64,000 bases of DNA, from positions 1,015,172 through 1,079,171 of the forward strand of contig VFFE01007789.1 of assembly GCA_008921705.1 (NCBI GenBank), given 5' to 3'. This document shows, piece after piece, positions 1 to 11,591 of the stretch. Within the stretch, counting starts at the first letter, position 1. Each line of letters starts with the position of its first letter. The DNA is from Burhinus oedicnemus. Lineage: Eukaryota > Chordata > Aves > Charadriiformes > Burhinidae. The notes beneath the pieces are model-generated. The model was given only the letters and a program-made list of their open reading frames with translations, did no database searches and was not told the origin of the DNA. The translations under genes were made by a program, and so were the position numbers.

Positions 1-740
1 TGCTTTTGCAGAGAAAGGTATAGATAATTTGCATGTCTTGGAAATGACGAGGAATGCTGTGTTGTAGGGGTACTGTGTAGTATGGAGTAATCTTGTATAT
101 AATCAACTCTGGAACTAGAGTGAAAGTACATCTAGAGCCTGAGCACTTACTGTCTCCGTCTTGGAAATGAATTTTGAAGCCTACCATATGTCTGCCAGCC
201 AAAACTGGCTCAGATTTAACAGAAGACTCTGTTTAAGACTTGATTTACATTTTGGTTGCAGTGATAGCTAGTGAGCTGGGGGGGGGAAAAAAAAGGGCAA
301 ATTTAGGAAAAAAAAAAAAAAGCGCCCACAGTGGCATACTTATTGCTAAAAGAATTTTCTGGCTATTTACTTTACCGATAAAGATGCTGTTTAGAAGAAG
401 AAAAAAAAAAGAGAAAAGATAATGAGTTGGTTTGGTTTGGTTTTTTTGTTTTTTTTTTAGCAATTGGAACTAATTCATTCCTTGTGTTGTTTGTCCAGAA
501 ACCTTTAACTGGCTCATTTTTAAATAATGACCATCACAAGGCTATGCTAGCCCTTTGAAAAAATCACTGTTTAGTGTACAAGTGACAGGGACTTTCAGAC
601 AGGGGACGAATTTATGGACACAGAGCGGCGGCGACGGGGCTTGGGTAGCGCCGGGACCGCAGCAGGGGGGCAGGGACGCCGTTGTACACAGCTCTTGACT
701 TGCGGAATTAAAATTACTTGCCCTGGGACTCCTGCCTTTT
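1..740. other. Upstream flank, no gene recognised
   Basis: AT-rich flank with short A and T homopolymers around 289-319, 398-410 and 441-459. No splice-flanked coding exon was recognised on either strand. By mammalian gene order the next gene to the left would be ORMDL1 on the same strand as OSGEPL1, so this could be ORMDL1 3'-flanking DNA, but nothing in the sequence proves it. Confidence 0.5.
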
Positions 741-744
741 CTTC

Positions 745-1453
745 TCGGCCGTGCAGGGAAGCGGCAGCGCGGTGCCCGCGGCAGCGGGTGCCACCGGCAG
801 CCCGGCCCCGCTGCAGCCCGGCCGCTCGCCCCGCTCCGCGCCTGCGCCGGCCTCGGGGGCGGCCCCGGGGGGTGGGGACGCCCCGTGACGCGCCGGTGGG
901 CGGGAGGGGGCCGCTGCCGGACCAACGCCGAGGCGGTGCGTGGGGGCGGTAGCTCTGGTGGGCGCTGGGCCGGGCCCGAGCTGCCCGGGCTCCGGCTGGC
1001 GGAGACGTGTCGCTGGGAAAAGGGGAGGGCGAGGGGCGTGAGAGGGCGATAGATCGCGATACAAGGGTGCAGTGCGAGTGCGGGGTGATATACGTGGCTG
1101 CGACCGGCGAGGCAGCCGAGAAGCGGCCCCGGGCGGTGGGCGCTGCCCTGGCGGGAGGCGGGGCGCACCTCCCGCCTTTACCCGGCCGCTGCCCGGCGTG
1201 AGGCGGCTCCGCAGGCCTGCGAGGATGGAAGCGAGCCTCTGAGGATGGAAGTGCAAAGAGGAAATACTCAAGAGACAAATCTGCCAAGAGCTGGGAATCG
1301 GCCGGTGCGCTGGGGGCGGCAAAGGGCTGGCCCACGCCGCGGTGCTGCTGCGGGTCACCGGCTTACTTTGTGGTTTGTGTCCCTCCCGCAGGACCGCAGG
1401 AAGTGCCGTACGCGGCCGGCCTGGGGGAAGAGCTCTCTTGAGGCATGATTAAG
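745..1453 (+). promoter_or_regulatory. OSGEPL1: CpG-rich promoter region and probable 5' leader of OSGEPL1
   Basis: GC-rich, CpG-dense sequence in an otherwise AT-rich neighbourhood, about 0.2-0.9 kb before the OSGEPL1 start codon. The long open frames on both strands here are a by-product of GC richness. A plausible noncoding first exon ends with AAG before GTAAAA at 1454. The coding exon is preceded by a pyrimidine-rich acceptor ending at 1627, which would leave 27 nt of leader (1628-1654) before the ATG. The transcription start site is not visible, and other donors inside the region are possible. Confidence 0.65.
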
Positions 1454-1654
1454 GTAAAACAAAGACGTGAGCTGCCAACTCTTATTTTTCTTTTTTTTTC
1501 TTACGGTCTTAAAAATCACATGTGGCCATTCATAACTTTAAAAGTAATACCACCTTCTCAGAACATCAAACCAGAGCGCGTGCTTGAAAACCCTCCAGTA
1601 ATAATAAACTGTACGGTTCTTTTCTAGGCATAACTACCAGATAGATTTTTAACA

Positions 1655-4600
1655 ATGAACAGCATTGCCAAAAGCCTTCTGAAATCAGTTAAACACGGCC
1701 GAGCTGCGTGGCTGAGAAGCAGCTCTGCTCACTCCGGAAAACAGCGTCTTCGGAAACTAGTTCTGGGAATAGAGACGAGCTGTGATGACACTGGTGCTGC
1801 TGTGGTGGACGATGCCGGCAATGTTCTGGGAGAAGCGTTGCACTGTCAGAAGGAAGTCCATTTACAGTAATATACTTCTCTTGGGACTTTTGTCTTAATA
1901 ATGATTTTACTGTTGTTCTTACTTGTAATATCATCCATATAAAAGCCTTCTTTCCTCTAGAAAACTCAGTGAGAAGTGGGTAGGTGTAAAGACCTATCTC
2001 TTGGGCCACACCACGTTCCGCTTGAGATATTACTAAGGGTGAGGAAAGAAAAGCTGTGCATTTAACAAGTTTCCTCCACTATTTCCTTTCAAAATGAGAC
2101 AGAATACCTATTTAGCTTGAATTAAAGATGAAATCATTATTACTTTTAAAACCACCAAATGTCTCAGTTTTTTTTAAGGGAAAACTAATGAAATAGGCAT
2201 TGGTGGCTAAATACATGAACTGATAAGTAAGGGGTTGTGAATATGAAGTTACAAGCATTGTTTTGGAACAGCATTGAGACACATTTAAGGTTATGTGTAC
2301 CAAAAAAGGGCAAGTTACATCCTTTTCTGACTTCCCAGTGATACGTTCTCTTCAGTGCATAGATGCCCTTTACAGTAAACAAGGCATTTGAGAATGTACT
2401 AAGGAAGCAAGCAGGATGTGGCAAGGTTAAGAGGTGTTTGAAATCTGGTTTTATGCCATTGTCTGTTATGAAATACAAACGTATTGTAATTCTTTGTTTT
2501 TATTAGAGCAGGTGGAATAATTCCTGTGGTGGCGCAGCAACTTCACAGAGAAAACATCGAGCGAGTAGTAAAAGAAGCGCTTAGTGTCAGTGGAGTTTCT
2601 GTACGTGAACTTGCAGCTATTGCAACTACAGTAAAACCAGGACTTGCTCTAAGCCTTGAAGTGGGGCTGCAGTACAGCTTGAACTTGGTGAACAGGTACC
2701 AGAAGCCCTTCATACCCATTCATCACATGGAGGCTCACGCACTGACCGTCAGACTGACGCATCACGTGGAATTCCCCTTCTTGGTTCTTTTACTCTCTGG
2801 AGGCCACTGCATTTTGGCGGTAGCACAAGGAGTTTCAGATTTCCTTCTGCTTGGACAGTCCATAGATATAGCACCGGGTGACATGCTGGATAAGGTAGTA
2901 TTTCCTTGCATAAATTTTATGCATAAATGCGTAAGTTTCTAGTTTTTTCTTGTTTTTCTTGCAGTTATACTACATAGCTGTAGTATTATCTGCCCGAGGA
3001 CAGTAATACATTGCAATATGAGCTTTACTTGACTTTTTTTTTTCTATTTTGAAATACCATAGATATAAGACACAAGGGGCTGTTAAAAATCTATGCATAG
3101 CATCAGTTTAACATATGTAAATAATTATATTTTTAGCAAATAGACAACATAACCAAAACTGGTGTTCGAAGTTTCATTGACACCCATTATACAAACAAGT
3201 TTGAGAAGATTGATAGTGATATTTCAAAGGATTGTTTAAAATGATCCATATGAAAACATTTCTTACCAGGTTTTTCATACAGTTTCGAAAGCCTGGTTTG
3301 GCTTTCAGAATCTTAAGTTTTCTGGGTCACTGAGTACCATCCGTAAAATTGGTCACTGACAGTTTTGTTCTTAAACACAAGCAGAGCTTTTAAACAGTAT
3401 TTGTGTGTATTAATTAAAAAAAGTGGGTGAGTGAGTGGAGTCGGAAGGGGGATTGTTGAAACCAGCTTTGTTCCTTTGTATCTGGTAATAACAGCATGGC
3501 AGTCCATGTGTGTTTCCTATAGCATAAATTTGGGTAATTAATGTTTCCTGCAAAATTCGTTGATCCTTATGTTTGCCCAAATTGTTCTAGAATTCCATTT
3601 CTAATTATTCTGGGGAAAAAAAAAAAATCCAGCTGGTGTATGTCTTGTCCTTATTGTGTCCTGTTTATAATTTCCCATTGGATCGGATTTTTACTCCACG
3701 GACTGCAACACAGTGATGCAGTTACAGGAGAAATTAATATAGCTCTCTGGGCTGAGTTTGTTGTTTATTATCTCTGTAGGTAGCAAGGAGACTCTCTTTA
3801 AGAAAGCACCCAGAATGCTACAGCATGGCTGGGGGGAAGGCGATAGAGCACTTGGCTCAAACTGGAAACCGGCAACAGCACACGTTCAGACTTCCCATGC
3901 AACAATACCGTAACTGTGACTTTTCTTTTTCTGGACTTCAGAACCTTGTCAATAAAGCCATTACACAAAAAGAAAAAGAAGAAGGTATTTTTAAACAAAG
4001 TCAGATACAAACCATGTTTCTGATGACCTGTGCTCAGGAAAACCCATTTGATCATACATTTTTATAGGTATTCAAGAAGGTGAGATCCTATCCTGTGTTA
4101 AGGATATTGCTGCTGCTGTACAACATGCAGTGGCTGTTCATATTATCCAGCGGACATATCGAGCCATGCTGTTCTGCATAAAAAATAGCATATTATCATC
4201 AAAAAGTGCAACTTTGGTGGGTATACTTTTTTTTTTTCCTTTTTATATTTGACTGTGTAACATCATTTGAAGGTGTGCATGCTTTGTTGTACTTTCTCCC
4301 TTGACACGTGACAAAGATGTCAGTATGTATTACATTGTTAAAGTACCAGGATTAAAGTAATAGTCATATAAATATTTACAATAGTCTTTCATAGTTTGGC
4401 TTTGAGCTAGAAAGAGATTTTCTTACCATCTAATCTGACCTTCCATAACAATCTAGGCCACATAATTTGACCTAATCTCTTAGCATACTCTTTTCTGATA
4501 TGTTTTTATCTCCAAATGCGTTATTTGTTGCTGACTTCAGAACTTCATCTGATAACCCTTTTTTTTAAATGGGATGTTAGCTGAGTATGACCCATCAGTA

Positions 4601-6197
4601 CTTTTGAGTTAATGCCTTTTTTTCTTTTTGAAACTGCTGTCAGGTTGTATCAGGAGGAGTTGCAAGTAATCAGTATATCCGAAAAGGTCTACAGACTTTG
4701 GCAGATGCAAATGATTTTGCTTTTCTGTGTCCTCCTCCGAGACTGTGCACTGATAACGGTGTTATGATCGCATGGTAAGAAGTTGTTTCTCTTTGCACAT
4801 GTTTCTAGAATGTTCTTTAAAAGTTGACATCAGAGTCGAGAACAACTGTTTATGGTGACTGAACCACATACACCTGTTCAGATAGTTATGACATACCTTT
4901 CTACATAATTGCTTTCTTGCTTAGGAATGGCATTGAAAGGTTACGTGCAGGACTTGGTGTTCTACACAGTACTGACGGCATCCGCTATGAACCAAAGTAA
5001 GTGACTCAATACATTCACAGTCTATTGCTTCACTTATTCACTATGGTCAGTGAAAGTGGAAGGAGGTGTAGACTAAAAAAGAGGAGCAGAAGCTGATGAG
5101 TGCCTTTGCAGTGCACATAAGCTTTAAAAGTTACCAGCACTTTCTTTTCAATGTAGTTGTGAAATACAAATGATCATGTCTGGCATTTATGTTTGTTTTG
5201 GCTCAAAAACTTTAAATTACCATGCATCATAACAGTTCTATGTATTTTCCTATTACCATTGTGGCATGGGAAAACCGCAGCAAGTTAAGCTGTAATGCAC
5301 TCCCCCTAGCTACTCATTCACTGTAGATATAAATCAAAATGCACCAAGACAAACTGTGTATTCATAATGAGCAATCAATTTAAAAAAAGAATTTGACATA
5401 TAACATCTGATAATACTGGGGTTTTTTACTGATAATACTGATTTTTATTTTTTTTTTAATTACTTGTTAGGTAAGACTTGTTCTATGGATTTAAGTAGAT
5501 CCTAGGCTTAAGGCCAAACAGAATTCTAGTATTTCAGAAGTATCAGCTGCTCTTAAACTTGAATTTTTTTCCAGGTTTTTCCCCTTTGCATTTCCAGGAA
5601 AACAGACTTGGAAGGTCTCAGGACAAAAAAAAAAAAAAAAAAAAAAATACTCTTCTTCAAGAATAACTTGTTTTATATATCTCATTGAATAAAATACTAA
5701 GTTTTATGTGCTGTAGACTAGAGATTCACAGGTATCTTTTTCTGTGATAGTCTTAAAGAATGTATAGTGTGTCTTGCATTCATCAGTGAGATGTAAAATG
5801 AATTATCAACTAAAATCAGAATCTAAATAAAACAACGTCCTGAAAAGTTAGCTTTGAAATTACAGCTGTGTTTTCCGAGTTTGGAATGGCTACAAATGCA
5901 AACATTTCCTCAGTGTAAAGATGTTTCTAGGTACAGCTTCAGCTGGACCATTTTAATGGTCACACAGTCTTACAGTGCAGAGGATCTGCAAAAGTACTGT
6001 GACTCCCATGCTCATTGTAAAAAAGGTCTGTGAATCTGCACATCTGTGTGATTCAGCAGTAATGTTACTTATTTTTAACAAACATAACTTTATTATTTTC
6101 TAGAGCTCCCCTTGGAATTGATATTTCAAAAAGAGTTGAAGAAGATTCTATCAAGGTGCCAAAACTAAAAAAGAAGATTGGATGGTTGCCGTCTTAA
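1655..6197 (+). CDS. OSGEPL1: OSGEPL1, mitochondrial tRNA N6-threonylcarbamoyladenosine transferase (Qri7/TsaD family)
   Basis: Seven coding exons join in phase to 417 codons including the stop (416 aa; human protein about 414): 1655-1866, 2507-2894, 3780-3984, 4068-4216, 4644-4774, 4925-4996 and 6104-6197. All introns are GT-AG. The N-terminus ([10 protein letters not shown], rich in K/R/S with no acidic residue in the first 35) looks like a mitochondrial presequence. The ASKHA-fold transferase starts at the [12 protein letters not shown] motif (38-49). The metal-binding HMEAH lies at 144-148, followed by LLSGGH (166-171), [11 protein letters not shown] (190-200), SGGVAS and the C-terminal [13 protein letters not shown] block. 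Family knowledge: with threonylcarbamoyl-AMP from YRDC it forms t6A37 on ANN-decoding mitochondrial tRNAs. The start is chosen because it gives the presequence and matches the mammalian N-terminus. No lesion is seen. Confidence 0.96.
5625..5647. repeat. A23 homopolymer in OSGEPL1 intron 6
   Basis: Uninterrupted run of 23 A within the last intron. It may be a retroposon tail remnant or a simple mononucleotide microsatellite. No flanking element is recognisable. Confidence 0.9.
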
Positions 6198-6312
6198 AGA
6201 GTAACTTAGTAAAGTAAATGCAACTATAAATTGTTTAATAGAAACTGTTTCTATGCTGTTACATTTACTAACAGTACTTGGTTTACAAGTGCTGAAAATC
6301 ACCTGTCAGAGA

Positions 6313-6384
6313 AATAAATGCTGTGTGGTATCACTAAAATGATTCCAGTTACTGTTCCAGAAATGTGTTCTAAATATTAATAAA
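6313..6384 (+). terminator. Polyadenylation signals of OSGEPL1
   Basis: AATAAA at 6313-6318 lies 116 nt after the OSGEPL1 stop codon. A second AATAAA at 6379-6384 lies within an A-rich tract. Either would give a short 3' UTR. Cleavage sites are inferred, not seen. Confidence 0.6.
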
Positions 6385-8069
6385 AAAAAAATTAACAGTG
6401 CATTTTCTATTAAATATAAACTTACACAAATGAAAACATCTTCATTGTTTACACTTTGTAACTTATATTAAGGCGTTTATATATTTATACTATATACCAC
6501 ATTATAATTAAACCTTATATGAATTATGTATTATATTGTTAATAATTTACAGTCCATGTTAAAAAACTACAAGTAATTTGTCTTTTGGTAATGTAATTTA
6601 TCCATATTTTAAGTAGTTTATCTTCTTGGTAAAGTAATATATCATTTAATAAATTTATCACATTTCATAGGCCCTATCCAGCAGTATGTTTATACATCTG
6701 GCTCACTGATTTCAACGTAGATGAGAGAGTGCAATTTGTGAAACAGTGAGCAAAACCTTCCACCCCACCCTTGGCCCTGTATTACATCTAATCTTTCAAT
6801 TATCCCAGTTTTTAGTGCTGGTCATACCATTCCTTGGGATCAACAAGCCAGTCAGTCTTACTGCTCAAAAGTCGCTCCCTGCTTCCAAACTTTCTGAACA
6901 ATGAGGAAGAAATCCCTAAATAGCTGTGTTTTCTGATACAATAAATGCTAATAAAATCCAATACAGATTTCCCGTGGGGGGTGCAGCCTTATGAACTGGA
7001 GGTGGAGTGGTTCCAGTATGCCCTAATCTTCCCAAAACTACTGTTGTTTGGACCAGAGAGCTTGATTCTAACACCACAGAAACTTTCTTGTGTGATAGTA
7101 CAAGTACAGTTAGCCAATCACTATTATGTTTATCTCATCTCAATTAAGTGTTTGAGAGTTAACACAGCAAAAGTGATTATTTCTTTTAATTAAAAAAATA
7201 CTTAAAGCTCTTCCAAAACAAATACATGCGAACAATTTCCCAAGTAATTGTATTAAAGACTTTTTGAAATATTTAAGTGGACATGTCTTGTAACAAAGAA
7301 TTAGAAATGCTATCATGACAATTTCTTGGCCTATCTCGGTAAATCAAATAAAACAGATTATACGGTTGAAAATCTGTGCTCAATGATTAGTTATTGATGG
7401 CGTTTTGATGAACTGTGGTTATAGAGCACACAAGATCTTGAAAGGTTTGCTTCAATGTCTCATTCTGTACATTTTTTTTTTGTGTCTGAAAACTAAAAGC
7501 ACAAAAGGAAGTGGTGAAATTGCAGCTCATACTGTTTTGAAAGCAGCTGCTAACACTTCTGAGAACCTACTTAGAAATATGATCTTTGGTTTTTAAAGAA
7601 AAACAAACAACAAAATAAAATTCAGTAGACAAGTACACTTAAAGACATGCAAATACAAAATACCAACTAGGAATAATAAGGTAGATTAGTAGGACTGTAA
7701 TGGAATCAAATCTAATATGAATCAACAGTATAGTGTTTAAGATAGGCAAAGATTTGGTCTTTATTATAGGAATAACACTAGAGACAAGAAATAATGGAGT
7801 TGGGCTGACTACAACAATGAAGGTGATACACCAAAGAACTCTCAGTCTATTAAAATGTGTTATGAAACCAGTGTTCAGTTGTTGTCCATTGCAGGAAGGA
7901 TTAAAGTATTTAGCTTCATTTGCAGAAAACGCTTAAAAAACTATTAGGAAAAGCTTTCTATTTTAAGGAAGGGAAGTAATGGAGTATGTTACCTACTGAA
8001 ACAGATTCCTCAATCACTGCACATTATGTGTTAAAATCACTATTAGAATGTTCTGCAAATACTTCACTC

Positions 8070-8132
8070 AGAACAAGGTTGTAAACTAGATGACCTCTGG
8101 AGATCCCTTGCAGCCCTACAATGCTATAATAT
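8070..8132 (+). repeat. Short 3' end fragment of a CR1-type LINE
   Basis: The stretch reads like the conserved CR1 3' end: ACTAGATGACCTCTGGAGATC (8087-8107) followed by CCTTGCAGCCCTACAATGCTAT (8106-8127). The usual TTCTATG tail is degraded. Orientation is plus. Assignment rests on recalled avian CR1 3'-end consensus, so boundaries are approximate. Confidence 0.6.
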
Positions 8133-8820
8133 ATGCAATATATATGCTTCATCCTCATGCCTTATTAACTTTCTGGATGTTTTTAAAACCCGTAAAATGT
8201 AATCACTTTATATCACTTCAGGAGTCATTTTGTTTTTAAAGCATATTCAGTAACTGTAACAGTCAAACAATTGGTAAGATTTTAAGCCTAAAAATAATTT
8301 AATCTTGAAATTCTATCTGCATGAAATATGTTTGAGTAAGTTTTAGAGTAGCTAGTACAACTGAAAACACTTACTTGGAATTTAATATATCTATAGCAAG
8401 ATGAGCAGTTATCTTACATGAAATAATACAATCACTGCCTCCTATAGGACATTTTACAGTGCTCAAATAAGGGAAGGAAAAAACTTCCAACCACATCTCT
8501 GCTTGTCTACAATTTAAACCTTGGTTTTATAGTCTTTTGTAAGGGTATTTTCACATGCTTGAATTTAAAGCATAGAAAACCCCAAATTCTTATTTTGACG
8601 AACAACGATGTTTTTCATTTGTTTCTACAGAACTTTCATTTCATTATTTCCAGAAAGAGTAAGTGCATTATACAAAATAAATGGTTGCACAGTTTAGCCA
8701 CCAACCCTGTATGTTGCCAGAAACTGTACTATATGTACAGAACTTTAACGAGCATTTGCTAATAAGTGTCATTTAATCTGTTAAAAAAAATCCCAAAACC
8801 AAACTGGAATCAAAATACAT

Positions 8821-8846
8821 TTTATTAAGCTACAAAAATCTTTATT
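8821..8846 (-). terminator. Two minus-strand AATAAA hexamers
   Basis: TTTATT occurs at 8821-8826 and 8841-8846 on the plus strand, giving two closely spaced AATAAA signals on the minus strand. They lie 1.35 kb downstream of the coding-like minus-strand segment at 10463-10195, so they could end a minus-strand transcript. Hexamers are common in AT-rich DNA and no transcript evidence is available. Confidence 0.25.
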
Positions 8847-10194
8847 CCTCTCAAACTTTCACAATATGCTCAGCAACTTCAGTTAAGTAAATGCCAATCT
8901 GAAATCAGAAAGACTATACTATAATATCTGTGTTACTGTCCATATTCCTTACCTCTTACCATCAAATTCCATCACTGGTATGGGGTAACGTTCTCTACCT
9001 GGCATATCCATGTCGAACAACTAAGCCTTATAGCCTGATGCATGACAGGCAGCCTATGAGAAAACAGTTACTAAACCAGCTGTAAGGATTGTTTAGATCA
9101 ATACCTAACTGTTTACATCAATAAATGACCAGCTTCACAAGCCTTACCAATGATCAGCGAACATGAAAGCTGAAGTACAATTTTGATTTCATGTCATGTT
9201 TAAAAGTGCTTTGCCTCTCTATATAGATCATTTGCACACATCACAGCAAATTAAACCCATATCTAATGAGAAGCATCCCTCAGGGAATAGTTTATACCAT
9301 CTCAGGTGAATCTGTTTTGATCATTCTTCAGACTACTACTGTGCCATCCAGAAATGCCACCTAAAGCCTATGCTGCATTTAGGGGAATGCTGTCCTTACG
9401 ATTAAGGTGTCTTGTGCCAGCTTGTACAGTTCAGTATTAGCAGCAAATATTCTTATAGCACAATCATTTGAGAAACAAGTACTGAACACTGTATTAGACT
9501 GTTCTATAAGAACTACTTAGATAATAAGCAACAACATAGTCTAGACAAACCTATTAACTCCTGGAGCAAGCATGTTTTTCCTTATCTCTGATGCGAATTT
9601 TAACCAAGTACAATATTCTCCCATAGTTTATTAGCTGTAAAGACATACAAACACATACAAGACAGACAGCAAACTAGAATCATATCTGATGAAATATCCT
9701 TTACTGACAGAGTACCAACATCAAACTCAGTTCCCCCTTGGACATAAAAATATTCATTCTGTGCATATTGAAAATGTTGACATTTGAAATTTGGTCCAAA
9801 AAACCCAAACAGTGGCAGTTCTCTTTCAGTTTTAACACCACAAGATATAAAAAAGTTAAAAAATGTGTGTCTTTTTCTTTTTTAGAAGTAGCAATACGTC
9901 AATATCTTAAAACACTAAAGTTATTATATAAAAGATACAAATATATATAATTTAAACATATAAACATATAAAAAAATTACAAGATATATGACATGTAGAA
10001 GATATAAAAATAGCAATGCCAGATTTGAATTAAAAAAAATTAGTGAATTTACAGTTTTCTTACTAGAATATGGCTGAAGATGTTTACTTAAATTTGGGAT
10101 TTCCATCTTCCTTTTAAACCCCAGTAAAAATGGAATCAGAGTTCACTAACTTGAGGTACTCTATATTCCTGCAGATGGCTGTGATTTTTTCCAA

Positions 10195-10463
10195 TTATTT
10201 CTTCAGAAGATTTTGCTGAAGATCTAACCTCTGCTGCAGTCTGGTTTGTGTTGTGTCTTCATAGGCCTCTGTTGATCTTATCACATTGGTGAACCTATTC
10301 ACTGCATCGAACCTAAATACATTTTCCTGTAGCTCAACTTGTGTAGTGCCAAGTGTCAATTTAAATAGCGTGTTACCAGCATATTGCATAAAGACTTTTT
10401 TTTTTTAATTGTATTGTTTGGGCTGTAAGTTGGATCTTTATTCGTATTTTCATCATCAGTTCC
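10195..10463 (-). pseudogene. Coding-like minus-strand exon with a frame break, possible ANKAR remnant
   Basis: On the minus strand an AG acceptor (TTTTTAG) precedes position 10463. The first frame reads GTDDENTNKDPTYSPNNTIK and enters an A11 run (10396-10406). After the run the original frame soon stops, while the next frame stays open for about 67 codons, containing QYAGNTLFKLTLG and ending TRLQQRLDLQQNLLKK-stop at 10195. Composition looks protein-like: few rare residues and an amphipathic, Q/L-rich C-terminus. The A11 run lies exactly between the two frames, so this is either an inactivating indel, an assembly miscount, or coincidence. I do not recognise the protein. Position and strand match where the 3' end of ANKAR lies in mammals, but homology was not tested. 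Confidence 0.4.
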
Positions 10464-11056
10464 CTAAAAATCATGTGTAGTGGAAATACAAATTAGACCT
10501 GCAAAAACAGGAATGAGTAGAAAAAATCTAGAAGGTCAAATGAAACATTTTAGAATGCTATCATTGCCTTCCATAAAAATATGTTTGTACCACCTAAATG
10601 TACACATTCTTAATTTTTAAAAATGTCTTTGTAAGATGCACTTTGCTGTTGCATCTATAACTTGATAGTATTTTTATTAATACACTGGGAATTACTACTT
10701 CTATGTAAGATAGAACATTAAAAGATTCTTTCGTCTCTAACACCACCTTATTTACTGTATAGCAAGGCAACTAATTTCAAATCTTAATTATACAGATATG
10801 GCAAATAATATAAATAAAACTACATAGAACGTTAGGAAAAAAAATATATGCATGTGTCATGAATTCTTCAAAATACATCTCTGAAGCCTGGGGCTCTTGT
10901 TATTCTTAGAGAGAGCTTCTGAGTACTGAGGACTTTTGAAAATCTGACCAGTAACTTAAATACCACAGTGGAAGCTGAGCTCTTTTGGAAATGTGTTAAT
11001 TTACAGTACTTCATATCAGCTTATAATTTTGCATGAGATCCAACGATTTCTATTTT

Positions 11057-11591
11057 TTTCAAATAATGATCCCAGCTTTTAGGAACACCATGTATAAACT
11101 ACATGCAATATTAGGCGTTTTTTGAATAGGAACATTTTTGTACTTTCCTCCTAAACAAAACTCTAAAAATATTTCCGTCTGGATTTTCCCAACTGTATCA
11201 ATGTTCACTTCAAAGCACTCTGAGATCCAGACACTCTCTGAGTGTGCATGCCCCAAACTTCTATCACGTAGTCAACACTGATCAAAATTTGTCCAATTTT
11301 ATATCAGCTGGAAGAATCTGACGAGAAGTACTGTGATGATAATTTGCATCTGAACTGATGGAAGGTTTAAACAAAAAATTCCAACAGCCAATTCTCACAA
11401 AATCTGATGGACTTCTTAATAATACAAGGGCATATCTGAATCCATCAGTACTAGAAAGCTGCTGTCTGGGTACACAAATTTTTTAGCTGGCCCAGCAGTC
11501 TCTCTCTGGGAATCTCTACTGAGCACTCTATGTCATATTTTGAAGCCAGCCAACTAGAGGACACGGTAGTAATTAATCCTTGCTACTTACT
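11057..11591 (-). pseudogene. Chain of frame-shifted coding-like fragments, unrecognised
   Basis: Three open stretches on the minus strand follow one another with frame changes. The first, about 11591-11451, contains KYDIECSVEIPRERLLGQL. The second, 11455-11282, contains DGFRYALVLLRSPSDFVRIG and begins in the bases where the first stops. The third, about 11271-11057, contains VWISECFEVNIDTVGK. None has a clear start codon or good splice sites. They could be one decayed exon of a lost gene, or chance open frames in AT-rich DNA, since open stretches of 40-60 codons are not rare over several kilobases. I do not recognise a family. Confidence 0.25.

Larger units (their letters stand above)
6400..10190. 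other. AT-rich interval after OSGEPL1, no gene recognised
   Basis: About 3.8 kb of AT-rich DNA with no convincing exon. The short open frames (for example 6945-7193 and 7405-7596) lack family resemblance and good splice context. If the broken minus-strand exon at 10463-10195 is or was transcribed, its 3' UTR would lie here. Confidence 0.5.

Noticed and set aside
542..1358. Long open frames on both strands (up to 246 codons) in the first CpG-rich region
   Set aside because: Overlapping frames on both strands, Pro/Arg/Ala-rich translation, no family resemblance; a composition effect of GC-rich DNA.
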